From Silvimonas iriomotensis (GTDB taxonomy: Bacteria; Pseudomonadota; Gammaproteobacteria; Burkholderiales; Chitinibacteraceae): a stretch of DNA of 64,000 nt. The translations under genes and the position numbers were made by a program. A model generated the notes under the pieces. That model saw only the letters and a program-made list of their open reading frames with translations, ran no database searches and was not told where the DNA came from. The DNA lies in NCBI RefSeq assembly GCF_014645535.1, contig NZ_BMLX01000003.1:525378-589377 (forward strand). Reading direction: 5' to 3'. This document shows positions 15,506-25,260 of the stretch, piece after piece (position 1 is the first letter of the stretch; each line of letters begins with the position of its first letter).

Positions 15506-16537
15506 ATGGAAAACACCATGGTGGAACAAGAAGTCGACTCGCTGATCGAGCGGGCCAGGAAACTCGTTTCCTCGCAAAGTGCCGAATCACTTTCGCTGGC
15601 TGGCCGCGCGCGCGAGCTGGCCAAAAGCGCGGACTACCACCGCGGCGAAATTGCCGCACTGGTGGTTGAAGCCAATGCCTTGCACATGTTTGGCCGCCAC
15701 AACGAAGCCCACGATGCCCTGCTGACCGCCATGGAGCGCGGCGAGCGTTTCGGTATGGGGCAAGAACGTGGCGAGGCTTTGCAGATGCTGGCGCGTCTGT
15801 ACTACACCCGTGGCGAATATGAGCGCGCCAGTGATTGCTGGTGTGCTTGCGTTGAATTGCCCGATGACGACATCGCCCCCGAAGTCCGCATCCGTGCGCA
15901 TATCGGTCTGGGGCAGTTGCTGTTTGCCCATGAGCAATTTGATTCTGCGCTGGCCCATCATCGCCGCGCCGCCGTGCTGGCCGAAGAGCGGGACGACGCC
16001 CAGCTGACCAGTTGCTGCCTGATCAATATCGCGGTGGATCTGATGCGGCTGGGGCTGCAGAGCGAGTCCGTCGCCACCCTCAAGCAGGCGCTGCCCTTGG
16101 TGCGCGCCGACAAGAACTATGAGTACGAGGCCGAAATCTACAGCGTGCTGGGCCAGATCGACATGGCGCGGGGCGATATGGAGCGCGCGCGCATGAGTTT
16201 GATGGTCTCGCTCAAGATCAACCGGCTGCATATCAACACCTGGGGCGAGGCCTCCAATATGTTGTGGCTGGGTCAGTGCAGCCTGGCTGAAGGCGCGCTG
16301 GATTCGGCCGCTGATGAACTTTCCAGGGCGCTGGTGCTGGCGCAAAGCATGGGATCGCAGCATCTGATGGCCAATACCCACTACGCGCTGGCCGAGTTGT
16401 GCCGTTGCCACGGCGAGGCCGATGCCGCGCTGGAGCACGAAAAACACTACCGCGATCTGCGCCAGCAACTGCTGGAACATGCGCGTTCGCCCCGGCTGGC
16501 CACCATGGAATTGCGGCTTACGCCGGAGCCCTCGTAA
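15506..16537 (+). CDS. TPR-repeat protein B, paralogue of the gene at 13.1 kb
   Basis: About 343 residues of TPR helices, clearly related to protein A: both share RxHIGLGQ, FAHExxxxAxxHHRRA and LINxAxDxxRL at matching places, and both end soon after an HxKxYxxL helix. There is no output domain. Several starts are possible (15464, 15479, 15506, 15518); 15506/15518 fit the paralogue's length best, and GGATGGA sits before 15518. As with protein A, this looks like the sensory half of a larger signalling family standing alone. Confidence 0.72.
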   Translation: MENTMVEQEVDSLIERARKLVSSQSAESLSLAGRARELAKSADYHRGEIAALVVEANALHMFGRHNEAHDALLTAMERGERFGMGQERGEALQMLARLYYTRGEYERASDCWCACVELPDDDIAPEVRIRAHIGLGQLLFAHEQFDSALAHHRRAAVLAEERDDAQLTSCCLINIAVDLMRLGLQSESVATLKQALPLVRADKNYEYEAEIYSVLGQIDMARGDMERARMSLMVSLKINRLHINTWGEASNMLWLGQCSLAEGALDSAADELSRALVLAQSMGSQHLMANTHYALAELCRCHGEADAALEHEKHYRDLRQQLLEHARSPRLATMELRLTPEPS

Positions 16538-16695
16538 CACCCTTGTCATGCACCAGATTTGTTGCATGTGCACATCAAACCGTCATGTTTTGGGGCGGTT
16601 TAGAAAAACCCTAGCAAAAATGGGACTTTAGCCGCGCGTTTTTTCGATAAAATCAACCCTCAAACGTTGATTAGAACCCGCGAGCGCCCCCATCC

Positions 16696-19600
16696 ATGGC
16701 CGATTTGACCGCCGCTAACCTCCCTCAACAGCACGACCGCCTGCGAGAGATCCCCTACAACTACACGTCTTTTTCTGACCGTGAGATCGTGATCCGCCTG
16801 TTGGGCGAAGACGGTTGGCTCACGCTGGAAGAGTTGCGCCGCGAGCGCGTGACCGGCCGATCTGCCCGCATGTTGTTTGAGGTGCTGGGCGATATCTGGG
16901 CGGTCAAACGCAATCCGTATCTGGAAGACGACCTGCTGGACAACCCCAAACGTCTGGCCATGCTGGTCGACGCTATGAAGCATCGTCTGTCCGAGATCGA
17001 AAAGCGTCGCGATGGCAACGACAAGGTCGGCATCCTGGTCGCCCGCGCCCGTCAGGCGGTCGATGCATTCGCCAACGGTTTCCGCGACACCGCCGCGCTG
17101 CGCAAGCAGGTGATGAAGCGCATGGCCGGTATTACCCGCCGCGACAACATCTGTTTTGATGGCCTGGCCCGCGTCTCGCACGTGACCGACGCCACTGACT
17201 GGCGCGTCGAATACCCGTTTGTGGTGCTGAACCCCGATACCGAAGAAGAAATGGCCCCGCTGGTCGCGGCCTGTATCGAACTCAAACTGACCATCATTCC
17301 GCGTGGCGGCGGTACCGGCTATACCGGTGGCGCCGTGCCGCTGACGCCGATGTCGGCCGTCATCAATACCGAAAAGCTCGATCGCCACAACGGTGTGGAA
17401 GTGCGCCGCATTCCCGGCGTGGATCATGAAGTGGCCACCATCCAGTGTGGCGCCGGGGTGGTCACCCGCCGCGTGATGGAAGCGGCCGAAGAAAAGGGCC
17501 TCGTGTTCGCGGTGGACCCGACCTCGGCCGACGCCTCCTGTATCGGCGGCAACGTGGCCATGAACGCCGGCGGCAAGAAAGCCGTGCTGTGGGGCACCGC
17601 GCTGGACAACCTCGTCAGCTGGAAGATGGTTGATCCGGATGGCAACTGGATGTTCGTCGAGCGCCTTGACCACAATCTGTCCAAGATTCACGACGCGCCG
17701 TCGGCCAGCTTCAAGGTCTCGCGCTACAAGCCCGATGGCAAGACGCTGATCCGCGAAGAAGTCCTGACCATTGCCGGCAAGGATTTCCGCAAGGTCGGTC
17801 TGGGCAAGGACGTAACCGACAAATTCCTCGCAGGTTTGCCTGGCATCCAGAAAGAAGGCACGGACGGCATCATTACCTCCGCGCGTTTCTTGCTGCATCG
17901 TCTGCCGGCACACACCCGCACGGTCTGTCTGGAGTTCTTTGGCGAAGTCAGCCGCGCTGTGCCGGCCATTGTTGAAATCAAGGATTACATCGACGGTCTG
18001 GATGGCGTGCAACTGGCCGGTCTGGAGCATCTGGACTGGCGCTATGTGCGTGCCGTCGGCTACGCCACCAAGGCCAAGAGCCGTGGTCGCCCGAAGATGG
18101 TGCTGATCGCCGATATTGTGTCGGATGATGAAAACAAGCTGGGGCAGGCGGCATCGCACGTGGTGGCGCTGGCCAACCAGCGCTCTGGCGAGGGCTTTAT
18201 TGCCGTCACCGGTGAGCAACGCAAGAAATTCTGGCTGGACCGCGCCCGTACCGCAGCCATTGCCAAACACACCAACGCCTTCAAGATCAACGAAGACGTG
18301 GTGATTCCGCTGCCGCGCCTGGGCGAGTACTCCGACGCGATCGAGCGCATCAATATCGAATTGTCCATCCACAACAAGCTGGAACTGCTCGACGCGCTGA
18401 CCGTGTTCTTTACCCGTGGCCGTTTGCCTATGGATATCAGCGACGCCTCGGTCAGCCACGAAGAACTGATTGGCGACCGCCGCGAATCGGCCCTGAGCCA
18501 GATCGCCGCCGTGCGCCAGCGCTGGCAATGGCTGCTGGACAACCTGGACCTGCCGTTCGAGTCTTACACTGAAGCCTGGCCGGAAGCGCCGCTGGAACGC
18601 GCTGTAACCGCCGCCGATGCGCCGCAGAGCGTGTATCACAGCATGCGTGATTACGCCCTGCGCGTCTCCTGGCGGCGTGAGTTGCAGGCCGCGCTGGAAG
18701 CGCTGTTCTGCGGCCGCACCGACAAGCCGATTCTGGATGCCGTCAACGCCCTGCATGGTCAGGTGCTCAAGGGCCGCACCTGGGTGGCGCTGCACATGCA
18801 TGCTGGCGACGGTAACGTGCACACCAACCTGCCGGTGAACTCTGACAATTACGAGATGCTGCAACGCGCGCATCACGCCGTCGCCCGCATCATGCAGGTG
18901 GCGCGTGATCTCAACGGCGTGATCTCCGGCGAGCACGGCATCGGCATTACCAAGTATGAATTCCTCTCCCGCGAGGAACTGGCCCCGTTCGAAGCCTACA
19001 AACAGCGCGTTGACCCGAATGGCCATTTCAACAAGGGCAAGCTGCTGCCCGGCGCAGACCTGACCAACGCCTACACGCCGTCGTTCAGCCTGCTGGGTTC
19101 GGAATCGCTGATCCTGGAGCAATCGGGCATTGGCGGTATCTCCAACATGGTCAAGGACTGCCTGCGCTGCGGCAAGTGCAAGCCCGTGTGCTCCACGCAC
19201 GTGCCGCGTGCCAACCTGCTGTACAGCCCGCGCAACAAGATTCTGGCCACCGGCCTGTTGACCGAAGCTTTCTTGTACGAAGAGCAAACGCGGCGCGGTG
19301 TCTCGCTCAAGCACTTTGAAGAACTGGGCGACGTGGCCGATCACTGCACGGTCTGCCACCGTTGCGTGAACCCGTGCCCGGTGAAGATCGACTTTGGCGA
19401 TGTGTCGATCGCCATGCGCAATTTCCTGCGTGACGAAGGCCAGAAGAAATTCAACCCGATGACTTCGCTGGCGATGGGTTTTCTCACCATCAAAGACCCG
19501 GCGACCATCAAGCTGGTGCGCAAGACCACCATCGAGTGGGGCGGCAAGGCACAACGTCTGGGCCACAAGCTGGGCAAGTCGCTGGGGCTGATCCAGAACA

Positions 19601-20577
19601 CGCTCAAGGCGCCACCGTCCAGCACCGGCGGCAAACCGCCGCTCAAGGCGCAGGTCATCCACTTCATCAACAAACCCATGCCGGGCAATCTGCCCAAGAA
19701 AACCGCGCGGGCGTTGCTGGATGTGGAAGACGCCAACATCGTGCCGGTGATCCGCAACCCGCAATTGCAGGTGGCCGAGCAAGATCGCGAAGCCGTGTTC
19801 TATTTCCCGGGCTGTGGTTCGGAGCGTTTGTTCAGCCAGGTGGGCCTGGCCACGCAAGCCATGCTCTGGCACGTGGGCACCACCACCGTGCTGCCGCCGG
19901 GTTATCTGTGCTGCGGTTATCCGCAGACTTCGGCCGGGTTTGAGGACAAGGGCAACAAGATCACCACAGAGAACCGCGTGTTGTTCCATCGGGTCGCCAA
20001 CACGCTCAATTATCTGGATATCAAGACGGTGATCGTGTCCTGCGGCACGTGTATGGATCAGTTGCTCAAGTATCAGTTTGAGCAGATTTTCCCGGGCTGC
20101 CGCCTGCTGGATATCCACGAATATCTGCTGGAAAAGGGCGTGAAGCTGGAGGGCGTCACCGGTACCCGCTACATGTACCACGAGCCGTGCCACACCCCGA
20201 TGAAGCAGTACAAGGGCATCGATGTGGCCAACCAGTTGATGGGCAGCAAGGTTGATCTGAACGACCGTTGTTGCGGCGAGTCGGGAACCTTCGGTACCTC
20301 GTTGCCTCATATCGCGACCCAGGTGCGCTTTCGCAAGCAAGAAGAGCTGGAGAAGGGCGCCGCCAGGTTGCGTGCCGAATCCGGCGCCGAGGCACCGGTC
20401 AAGGTTCTGACCTCTTGCCCGTCCTGCCTGCAGGGTCTGCATCGCTATGATGACGACGCCAATATGGACGCCGATTACATCGTGGTGGAAATGGCCAAGT
20501 ACGTCCTGGGTGAAAACTGGATGCCGGAATACGTCGAAAAAGCCCGTACCGGGGGGATTGAACGCGTTCTGTTGTAA
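16696..20577 (+). CDS. giant FAD-linked oxidoreductase with Fe-S and CCG domains (DUF3683 type)
   Basis: A 1293-residue fusion. The N-terminal 180 residues match the DUF3683 position. An FAD-binding PCMH domain follows ([14 protein letters not shown] near 203). The FAD-oxidase C domain reaches about 790 ([12 protein letters not shown] near 700, GEHGIGITK near 744). Two ferredoxin-type 4Fe-4S motifs lie near 821 ([11 protein letters not shown]) and 884 ([12 protein letters not shown]). Two CCG domains follow (FPGCGSE near 1037 with CCGYPQT near 1071; HEPCHTP near 1160 with RCCGESG near 1190). The order equals GlpC/GlcF joined to a GlcD/Dld-type flavoprotein, so oxidation of a 2-hydroxy acid such as D-lactate, with electrons passed to quinone, is inferred. 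Single-gene unit. Confidence 0.9.
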   Translation: MADLTAANLPQQHDRLREIPYNYTSFSDREIVIRLLGEDGWLTLEELRRERVTGRSARMLFEVLGDIWAVKRNPYLEDDLLDNPKRLAMLVDAMKHRLSEIEKRRDGNDKVGILVARARQAVDAFANGFRDTAALRKQVMKRMAGITRRDNICFDGLARVSHVTDATDWRVEYPFVVLNPDTEEEMAPLVAACIELKLTIIPRGGGTGYTGGAVPLTPMSAVINTEKLDRHNGVEVRRIPGVDHEVATIQCGAGVVTRRVMEAAEEKGLVFAVDPTSADASCIGGNVAMNAGGKKAVLWGTALDNLVSWKMVDPDGNWMFVERLDHNLSKIHDAPSASFKVSRYKPDGKTLIREEVLTIAGKDFRKVGLGKDVTDKFLAGLPGIQKEGTDGIITSARFLLHRLPAHTRTVCLEFFGEVSRAVPAIVEIKDYIDGLDGVQLAGLEHLDWRYVRAVGYATKAKSRGRPKMVLIADIVSDDENKLGQAASHVVALANQRSGEGFIAVTGEQRKKFWLDRARTAAIAKHTNAFKINEDVVIPLPRLGEYSDAIERINIELSIHNKLELLDALTVFFTRGRLPMDISDASVSHEELIGDRRESALSQIAAVRQRWQWLLDNLDLPFESYTEAWPEAPLERAVTAADAPQSVYHSMRDYALRVSWRRELQAALEALFCGRTDKPILDAVNALHGQVLKGRTWVALHMHAGDGNVHTNLPVNSDNYEMLQRAHHAVARIMQVARDLNGVISGEHGIGITKYEFLSREELAPFEAYKQRVDPNGHFNKGKLLPGADLTNAYTPSFSLLGSESLILEQSGIGGISNMVKDCLRCGKCKPVCSTHVPRANLLYSPRNKILATGLLTEAFLYEEQTRRGVSLKHFEELGDVADHCTVCHRCVNPCPVKIDFGDVSIAMRNFLRDEGQKKFNPMTSLAMGFLTIKDPATIKLVRKTTIEWGGKAQRLGHKLGKSLGLIQNTLKAPPSSTGGKPPLKAQVIHFINKPMPGNLPKKTARALLDVEDANIVPVIRNPQLQVAEQDREAVFYFPGCGSERLFSQVGLATQAMLWHVGTTTVLPPGYLCCGYPQTSAGFEDKGNKITTENRVLFHRVANTLNYLDIKTVIVSCGTCMDQLLKYQFEQIFPGCRLLDIHEYLLEKGVKLEGVTGTRYMYHEPCHTPMKQYKGIDVANQLMGSKVDLNDRCCGESGTFGTSLPHIATQVRFRKQEELEKGAARLRAESGAEAPVKVLTSCPSCLQGLHRYDDDANMDADYIVVEMAKYVLGENWMPEYVEKARTGGIERVLL

Positions 20578-20677
20578 GTTTGCCGCTTTTTTTGATTGCG
20601 TCTGAAATGACAAGCGGGACGGTTTTGCGGTGCCGTTCCTGCTACCTTTTCGACCACCGGTCAGCTACAATCGCTTT

Positions 20678-20710
20678 CGGGGCATGACAGTATTCATGCC
20701 CCGATTGTTT
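20678..20710 (+). terminator. hairpin terminator candidate after the oxidoreductase
   Basis: Perfect 10-bp stem CGGGGCATGA (20678-20687) and TCATGCCCCG (20694-20703) with loop CAGTAT, then ATTGTTTAT. Confidence 0.6.
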
Positions 20711-20732
20711 ATGGCGGGGGGTTGTTTATAAT
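20705..20732 (+). promoter_or_regulatory. sigma-70 promoter candidate for the HIT gene
   Basis: TTGTTT (20705-20710), 16-base spacer, perfect TATAAT (20727-20732). The HIT start follows 26 bases after the -10 box. The -35 box overlaps the tail of the preceding hairpin. Confidence 0.5.
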
Positions 20733-20757
20733 CCGGCGCAAACATAAGGAAATCGTG

Positions 20758-21174
20758 ATGGAAGGCGGTTGTGTTCTGTGCAATGATCATGATCAACAGG
20801 TGCTGTGGCAGGATGAGTTATGTCGGGTGATCTGGGTCGATGATCCGGACTATCCAGGCTTTTGCCGAGTGATCCTGAATCGTCATGTCGCAGAGATGAC
20901 CGATTTGCCCGCACAGGAGCGAGACTGGCTGATGGAAGTGGTCTTTGCAGTGGAAAATGAGATCCGCACTGCGCTCAACCCTGACAAGATCAACCTTGCC
21001 AGTCTTGGCAATATGGTGCCGCACGTGCATTGGCACGTGATTCCGCGCTGGCGCAACGATCGGCATTTTCCTGGCTCCATCTGGTCTGCGCCGCAAAACG
21101 ACAACCCACAATTGCCCGTCACTGCCGACATGATCGAACGTCTGAAACAACGTCTTCAACAGCTTGCGCCATGA
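20758..21174 (+). CDS. HIT family nucleotide hydrolase/transferase
   Basis: A 138-residue histidine-triad protein. The triad is HVHWHVIP in NMVPHVHWHVIPRW. CVLCNDHDQQ at the start may bind zinc. The start is ATG 20758, with AAGGA at 20746-20750 upstream. Family members hydrolyse dinucleoside polyphosphates or nucleoside phosphoramidates; the exact substrate cannot be told. It overlaps the next gene by ATGA, so the two are translationally coupled. Confidence 0.9.
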   Translation: MEGGCVLCNDHDQQVLWQDELCRVIWVDDPDYPGFCRVILNRHVAEMTDLPAQERDWLMEVVFAVENEIRTALNPDKINLASLGNMVPHVHWHVIPRWRNDRHFPGSIWSAPQNDNPQLPVTADMIERLKQRLQQLAP

Positions 21175-22787
21175 ACCAGACTGATTTGCTACCCGCTTAT
21201 CAAGGTACGGCGGTACCGCCGTTTACCGATGCCCGGTCGGCCAAGGCCTGGCTGCAACTGTTACCGCTGATTAACGCCCCCGTCGCGCAAGCTGAACTGG
21301 TCGAAGCCCTCACCGCGCTCAACGGCAGCAATATCCCGCCGTATGAGTCGCTGAAGATTCTGGAACTGTTCCGCGAAGCCGTGCACCTGGTGCATCACAC
21401 CCTCGCTGACCGCTATCTGGGCCGCGCCGTGCCGTTTGGCAAGGATGAAATGGCCGCATGGCAATCTGCCATGCAACTGTGGTCGCATATGGCGCAAGCC
21501 TATGCCCGCTGCTGGCACGCCGCGCTGGAAGGCCTGTCTGACGTACAGGAACACCTGGCGCTGCTGGCTGAACGTAGCCTGCGCTACCAGTGCCTGATGG
21601 TGCGCGAGCACCTGCTGGCCTACCAGGTGGTGCCAAGCGAGTTGTGGAAAACCATTTTTGCCTATTACCGCCTGGCTGAAGCGCGCGGTATTTCGGAAAA
21701 ACCGGCCAAGGACAGCCTGCTGAAGGCCGCCGGTGTGGCTACGCCGCAAAGCGTGTTCATTCATGCCTTGCTGCTGGCCGGTGCCAGCCCGTATCACTTT
21801 ACCGCCCGCCAGATTCAATGGCTGGACGAACGTCTGCCGGCCTTGGCGCCGCGCGCCCCGCTGGAGCGCGAAGCACGCGCCTTGCCTGGTCGCGGCAGTT
21901 TGCAGATCGACTTTGACGAACCCGGCCCGCCGCGCCGCACCGAGCCACGCTCGGACGGCCCGAACGTGCTGGAGATCGACACCTATCAGCTGGCCCAGGC
22001 GCTATCCCGCCGGATCAAACTGCTGCGCAATGGCGAGAGCCCGGACAAACTCGGTTTGGGCGAGCAGTTTGCCGGCAGCGTGGTTGAAACCCTGCTGGTT
22101 GAGTTGTATCGCACCTGGTGTGAGCAACTTTCTGACCGTTCCCTGCCGCGCCACGCTTCCACGCGAGAGATCGAGGTGGTGTTCGGCCTGCAAAAGCAGC
22201 ACCACGCCGCAGGTGGCACGGGTAACTTTACCCTGCCGGAAGAACAACTCTCGCTGGATCAGCAAGATCTGGTGCGCATGCAGCTGTTTGGCTCCTCGTC
22301 CGCCCTGGGGGGCGCTGCCGCCCAGCAAGAAGTGGTGACCGAACGCTGGCAAGTGCGCAACGAGTCGGCCAACGGTATGCAGTTGTCGCGGCCATTGCAG
22401 GAAGGTGCGCGGATTTCCCTGCAGCAATTGCTGGCCGTGAATCTGGGTGGCCGCTACTTTGTGGGCGTCATCCGCTGGTTGCAGCAAGAAGAATCACACG
22501 TGGTGGTGGGGGTGCGGCTGATGCCAGGCGCACCGCAAGCCGCCGCAGTGCGTCCGGTGGACATGGTCAATGCCGGTCGTCGTAGCTGGACTGAATGTCT
22601 ATGGCTGCCCGCCGCGCCTAGCCTGAAAGCGCACCCGGCGCTGTTGTTGCCAGTGGGCTGGTTCCGCCCGGGCCGTCTGGTCGAATGGTGGGATGGCCAG
22701 GCAACCCGCAAGATCCGCCTGGAATCGGTGGTGGAGCGTGGCGTGGACTTCGAACGCGTCCAGTACGCGGTGTCTGCGCCCCGGTAA
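21171..22787 (+). CDS. large protein with C-terminal PilZ-like domain, possible c-di-GMP effector
   Basis: 538 residues starting in the ATGA overlap with the HIT gene. The first 400 residues are mostly helical, with no recognised domain (LNGSNIPPYESLKILELF; ALSRRIKLLRNGESPDKLGL). The last 130 residues look like a divergent PilZ fold: QVRNESANGMQL corresponds to the [DN]xSxxG motif, followed by GVIRW and VVVGVRLM strands. An upstream RxxxR c-di-GMP motif is not clear. It is probably a conserved betaproteobacterial protein of unknown function. An intrinsic terminator follows. Confidence 0.65.
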   Translation: MNQTDLLPAYQGTAVPPFTDARSAKAWLQLLPLINAPVAQAELVEALTALNGSNIPPYESLKILELFREAVHLVHHTLADRYLGRAVPFGKDEMAAWQSAMQLWSHMAQAYARCWHAALEGLSDVQEHLALLAERSLRYQCLMVREHLLAYQVVPSELWKTIFAYYRLAEARGISEKPAKDSLLKAAGVATPQSVFIHALLLAGASPYHFTARQIQWLDERLPALAPRAPLEREARALPGRGSLQIDFDEPGPPRRTEPRSDGPNVLEIDTYQLAQALSRRIKLLRNGESPDKLGLGEQFAGSVVETLLVELYRTWCEQLSDRSLPRHASTREIEVVFGLQKQHHAAGGTGNFTLPEEQLSLDQQDLVRMQLFGSSSALGGAAAQQEVVTERWQVRNESANGMQLSRPLQEGARISLQQLLAVNLGGRYFVGVIRWLQQEESHVVVGVRLMPGAPQAAAVRPVDMVNAGRRSWTECLWLPAAPSLKAHPALLLPVGWFRPGRLVEWWDGQATRKIRLESVVERGVDFERVQYAVSAPR

Positions 22788-22807
22788 GCATCCGGGTCAG
22801 TCAGTCA

Positions 22808-22836
22808 AAAGGGCATCGGTCAACGATGCCCTTTTT
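22808..22836 (+). terminator. intrinsic terminator after the HIT/PilZ-like operon
   Basis: GGGCATCG (22811-22818), loop GTCAA, CGATGCCC (22824-22831), five T; A-rich left flank. Confidence 0.9.
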
Positions 22837-22985
22837 CATTTTTCCGGCGGTTTTGGCGCACATTTTCTGGCGCGACATGTTGTCTTGTTCCTGACGCGAA
22901 TATTCCCATTCTGATTCAGACGGGCGGTGCAATAGGGCCGCTGGCAGGGTCTAAAGTGATACAAACCGGGACACAGGAGGCACGT

Positions 22986-23282
22986 ATGGCGACCCAGTTG
23001 TTATCGTTGGGGCTGATCGGAATTCGGCTATACGACCGGATTCTGACTTCGGCCGCCATCTACCCGGGCGAGCTGGCTGATCACATTGTTGATGAAATCA
23101 ATATGTATCTGTTGCGCGCCAATGAACGCGAAAAAGTGCTGTTGTTTCACCTGGCCTGCGAGGTACACGAGTCACTCGATGATATCTATGCCAGGGTAGA
23201 TGATCTGGAAACGCGTCAGAGTATTGCGCTCTTGATGGATGTACTGATCCAGCGGGCGCGCGAACTGGCGCGACATCACTGA
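22986..23282 (+). CDS. small helical protein, unknown
   Basis: 98 residues from ATG 22986, with AGGAGG at 22975-22980 fixing the start. The protein is acidic and helical (YPGELADHIVDEINMYLLRANEREKVLLF), with no membrane segment or cysteine motif. I do not recognise the family. It converges tail to tail with the GT9-like gene, overlapping its 3' end by seven bases. Confidence 0.65.
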   Translation: MATQLLSLGLIGIRLYDRILTSAAIYPGELADHIVDEINMYLLRANEREKVLLFHLACEVHESLDDIYARVDDLETRQSIALLMDVLIQRARELARHH

Positions 23283-24301
23283 TTGCGTTGCACGGTGGCG
23301 TCCAGCCAGCGCCGCCAGCACGCTTGTGCCTGCGCTACATCTTGCTGGTCCCGCGCGTGATGCAGGCCGCGCAACCCACCCTCATGATCCAGTTGTAGCG
23401 CCCTGCAAAGCGGGTAGTCCGCCACACGCAGGGCCGGATCAATCCCCATGAACAATGCCTCACACGGCACGCCAAGGCCCGCCGCCAGATGGACGGCCGC
23501 GCTATCCACGCTGACCACGCGTACAGCACCGGCTATGGCCGCCATGAAGTGGGGCAGGGTACGTGACCACGCCGTCAGATCATGCCAGCCTGGCGCCAGG
23601 TCTGGTCCGAAACCCGCCAGCGGTGATGCGTGCCCGGCCAGCCAGTTGTGCACCCAATGCTGGCGTATGGCCTCTGGCATGCTGCGTAGCGGAGTGCTGG
23701 CCTGATGACATAACAGCGTATAGCCAGCGGCCAGATTCGCCGGCAGGGCCGGCAAGCGGATATCACGCAGCCAGGCATTCTGCCGTGTCGCTGTGTCCAG
23801 TTCTTCAACTGCCATGCCCAGGCTGAGCGCGAAGAAATCGTGCATGGGCAACTGGTTAAAGGCCGGCCGGAACATGAAGTCAGACAGATCAACCCAGACC
23901 GCATCCGCCGTGTTCTGGATGGCGGCGACGGGCAACGGCAACCATTTGACCGTAACGTGCGCGGCCAGGGCGTAAATCTCTTGCACATGAGCAGGTGTAT
24001 GCGGCGAGAGGTATACCGTGATGACCAGTTGGGGATACCGGCGATGCAACTGCGCCAGCACCGCAAGGCCGACAATCGCATCGCCCAGCGCAACACCGGC
24101 GCCGTTGATGACATGCAACTGGCGCAATGCTGCGTAATCCAGACTGAACGCGTTCAACGCCGCATTGTGGATGAGCCGCTGCTGCGAGAGCGGTGCAAAG
24201 CGGCGAGGGGCGTCAGCCAGGAAGGGCAGGTCGTACGGCAGCCAGACCAGGCCATCGTCGCGAACAATGGCCTGCTGGCTCAGGCTGGCGTGCTCAGCCA
24301 T
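23276..24301 (-). CDS. GT9-like (heptosyltransferase-fold) protein
   Basis: About 341 residues. The C-terminal half has a glycosyltransferase-B/GT9 pattern: TLPHFMAAIAGAVRVVSVDS then AAVHLAAGLGVPCEALFMG, the donor-site segment where Asp-Ser-x-x-x-H-x-A is typical of ADP-heptose:LPS transferases. The N-terminal half has HVINGAGVALGDAIVGLAVL in place of the usual GDxxxxxP segment. The start ATG 24301 overlaps the stop of the upstream pilin-accessory gene by eight bases. That link suggests it may modify pili or a surface glycan; inference only. Confidence 0.72.
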   Translation of the reverse strand: MAEHASLSQQAIVRDDGLVWLPYDLPFLADAPRRFAPLSQQRLIHNAALNAFSLDYAALRQLHVINGAGVALGDAIVGLAVLAQLHRRYPQLVITVYLSPHTPAHVQEIYALAAHVTVKWLPLPVAAIQNTADAVWVDLSDFMFRPAFNQLPMHDFFALSLGMAVEELDTATRQNAWLRDIRLPALPANLAAGYTLLCHQASTPLRSMPEAIRQHWVHNWLAGHASPLAGFGPDLAPGWHDLTAWSRTLPHFMAAIAGAVRVVSVDSAAVHLAAGLGVPCEALFMGIDPALRVADYPLCRALQLDHEGGLRGLHHARDQQDVAQAQACWRRWLDATVQRNQ

Positions 24302-25079
24302 GCTTCCTGGCAAAGGGCGACACGGTGTAGCGGTCGGGTTGCAAGCTCATATAGCCCACAAACTGGCCGTCTTTGCGGGCAAAGGCAACGGTGCAGCTAT
24401 CAAACGCGCCCTTGAGCGGGAACAGGGCCAGGTCTTTCAGCGCGATCTTGTGTTCCGCAATAAAAGCATCCACCACAGCCTGGTCTTTAGCAGGCAGTTT
24501 GGCTGGCAAGGCCAGGCTGGCAGACACAATCTGCGACCAGTGCGCCGGAACCGGTTCCAGGCGCGAGGTGAACTCTGGCGGGAACCCGCTGCTGGCCATT
24601 TCCGTCCCAAACATATGGGCGCTTTCTTCGCTGGTCTGGCCCGGTCTTACCGCCAGCAGAGGCGGCTGGATGGGCGATTGCTCCCGCAGCTGGACCAGAT
24701 TGCCCCAATCAGCCTGGCTTTTGGGCAAGTCACTGAGACGCAGCGTCTGAAAGCCGCGATCCAGAAACGCGCTGACGAGCGGGCGCTGGGAGTAAAGCGT
24801 CGTCACGCCATAGATCAGCGCGCCAATCTGGACAATGGCAATTACGACAAAGTCAAAGTACAGCGCGCGTTTGCTCTTGCCTTGCACGTAAACGAGACCG
24901 GTCATCAAAGGGCCGAGCACGATATCGACCGAAGCCGTGATCCGCAGGCCCTGGAACAGGCCGTTGATCTCGTAATACGGCCACGGGTAACAGTAATGGA
25001 TGAGCAGCCCGAGAATCAGGCAAAAGACGGTCAGACTGATAAGTAGATGCAAGCCCGCTGCTTTTAATCTTCTGAGCAT
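24294..25079 (-). CDS. TfpX/TfpZ-family type IV pilin accessory protein
   Basis: About 261 residues. The N-terminal 110 residues hold four hydrophobic segments in the TfpX/TfpZ pattern: LHLLISLTVFCLILGLLIHY, YPWPYYEINGLF, VDIVLGPLMTGLVYVQGK, IVQIGALIYGV. The rest is a soluble, probably periplasmic domain with PKSQADWGNL and a late FPLKGAFDSCTVAF. Family members sit beside pilin genes and affect pilin assembly or modification, but here no pilin is near. Starts at 25079, 25097 or 25115 are possible; AGGA precedes 25079. It is coupled to the GT9-like gene downstream. Confidence 0.8.
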   Translation of the reverse strand: MLRRLKAAGLHLLISLTVFCLILGLLIHYCYPWPYYEINGLFQGLRITASVDIVLGPLMTGLVYVQGKSKRALYFDFVVIAIVQIGALIYGVTTLYSQRPLVSAFLDRGFQTLRLSDLPKSQADWGNLVQLREQSPIQPPLLAVRPGQTSEESAHMFGTEMASSGFPPEFTSRLEPVPAHWSQIVSASLALPAKLPAKDQAVVDAFIAEHKIALKDLALFPLKGAFDSCTVAFARKDGQFVGYMSLQPDRYTVSPFARKHG

Positions 25080-25209
25080 GAATCCTGTACTCCGCATAAA
25101 TCGGTTTCTGGTCAAAAACTAGATAACGGAGCTTACAACAGCTGGTTTACCAGATGAATACCTGACACGCCTCACCGCGCACGTCTGCGACAACTGGCCG
25201 GCCATAAAT

Positions 25210-25241
25210 GCAAAAACGGCACCCGCAGGTGCCGTTTTTGC
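25210..25241. terminator. bidirectional intrinsic terminator
   Basis: 14-bp perfect stem GCAAAAACGGCACC (25210-25223) and GGTGCCGTTTTTGC (25228-25241) with loop CGCA. It ends the glycine-zipper gene. Confidence 0.9.
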
Positions 25242-25260
25242 TTGCTTGCCAGAGGCAGAC

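Noticed and set aside
16660-20613. 1317-codon open frame antisense to the FAD oxidoreductase
   Set aside because: It mirrors a GC-rich real gene, has His/Gln/Arg-rich composition typical of antisense frames, and matches no family.
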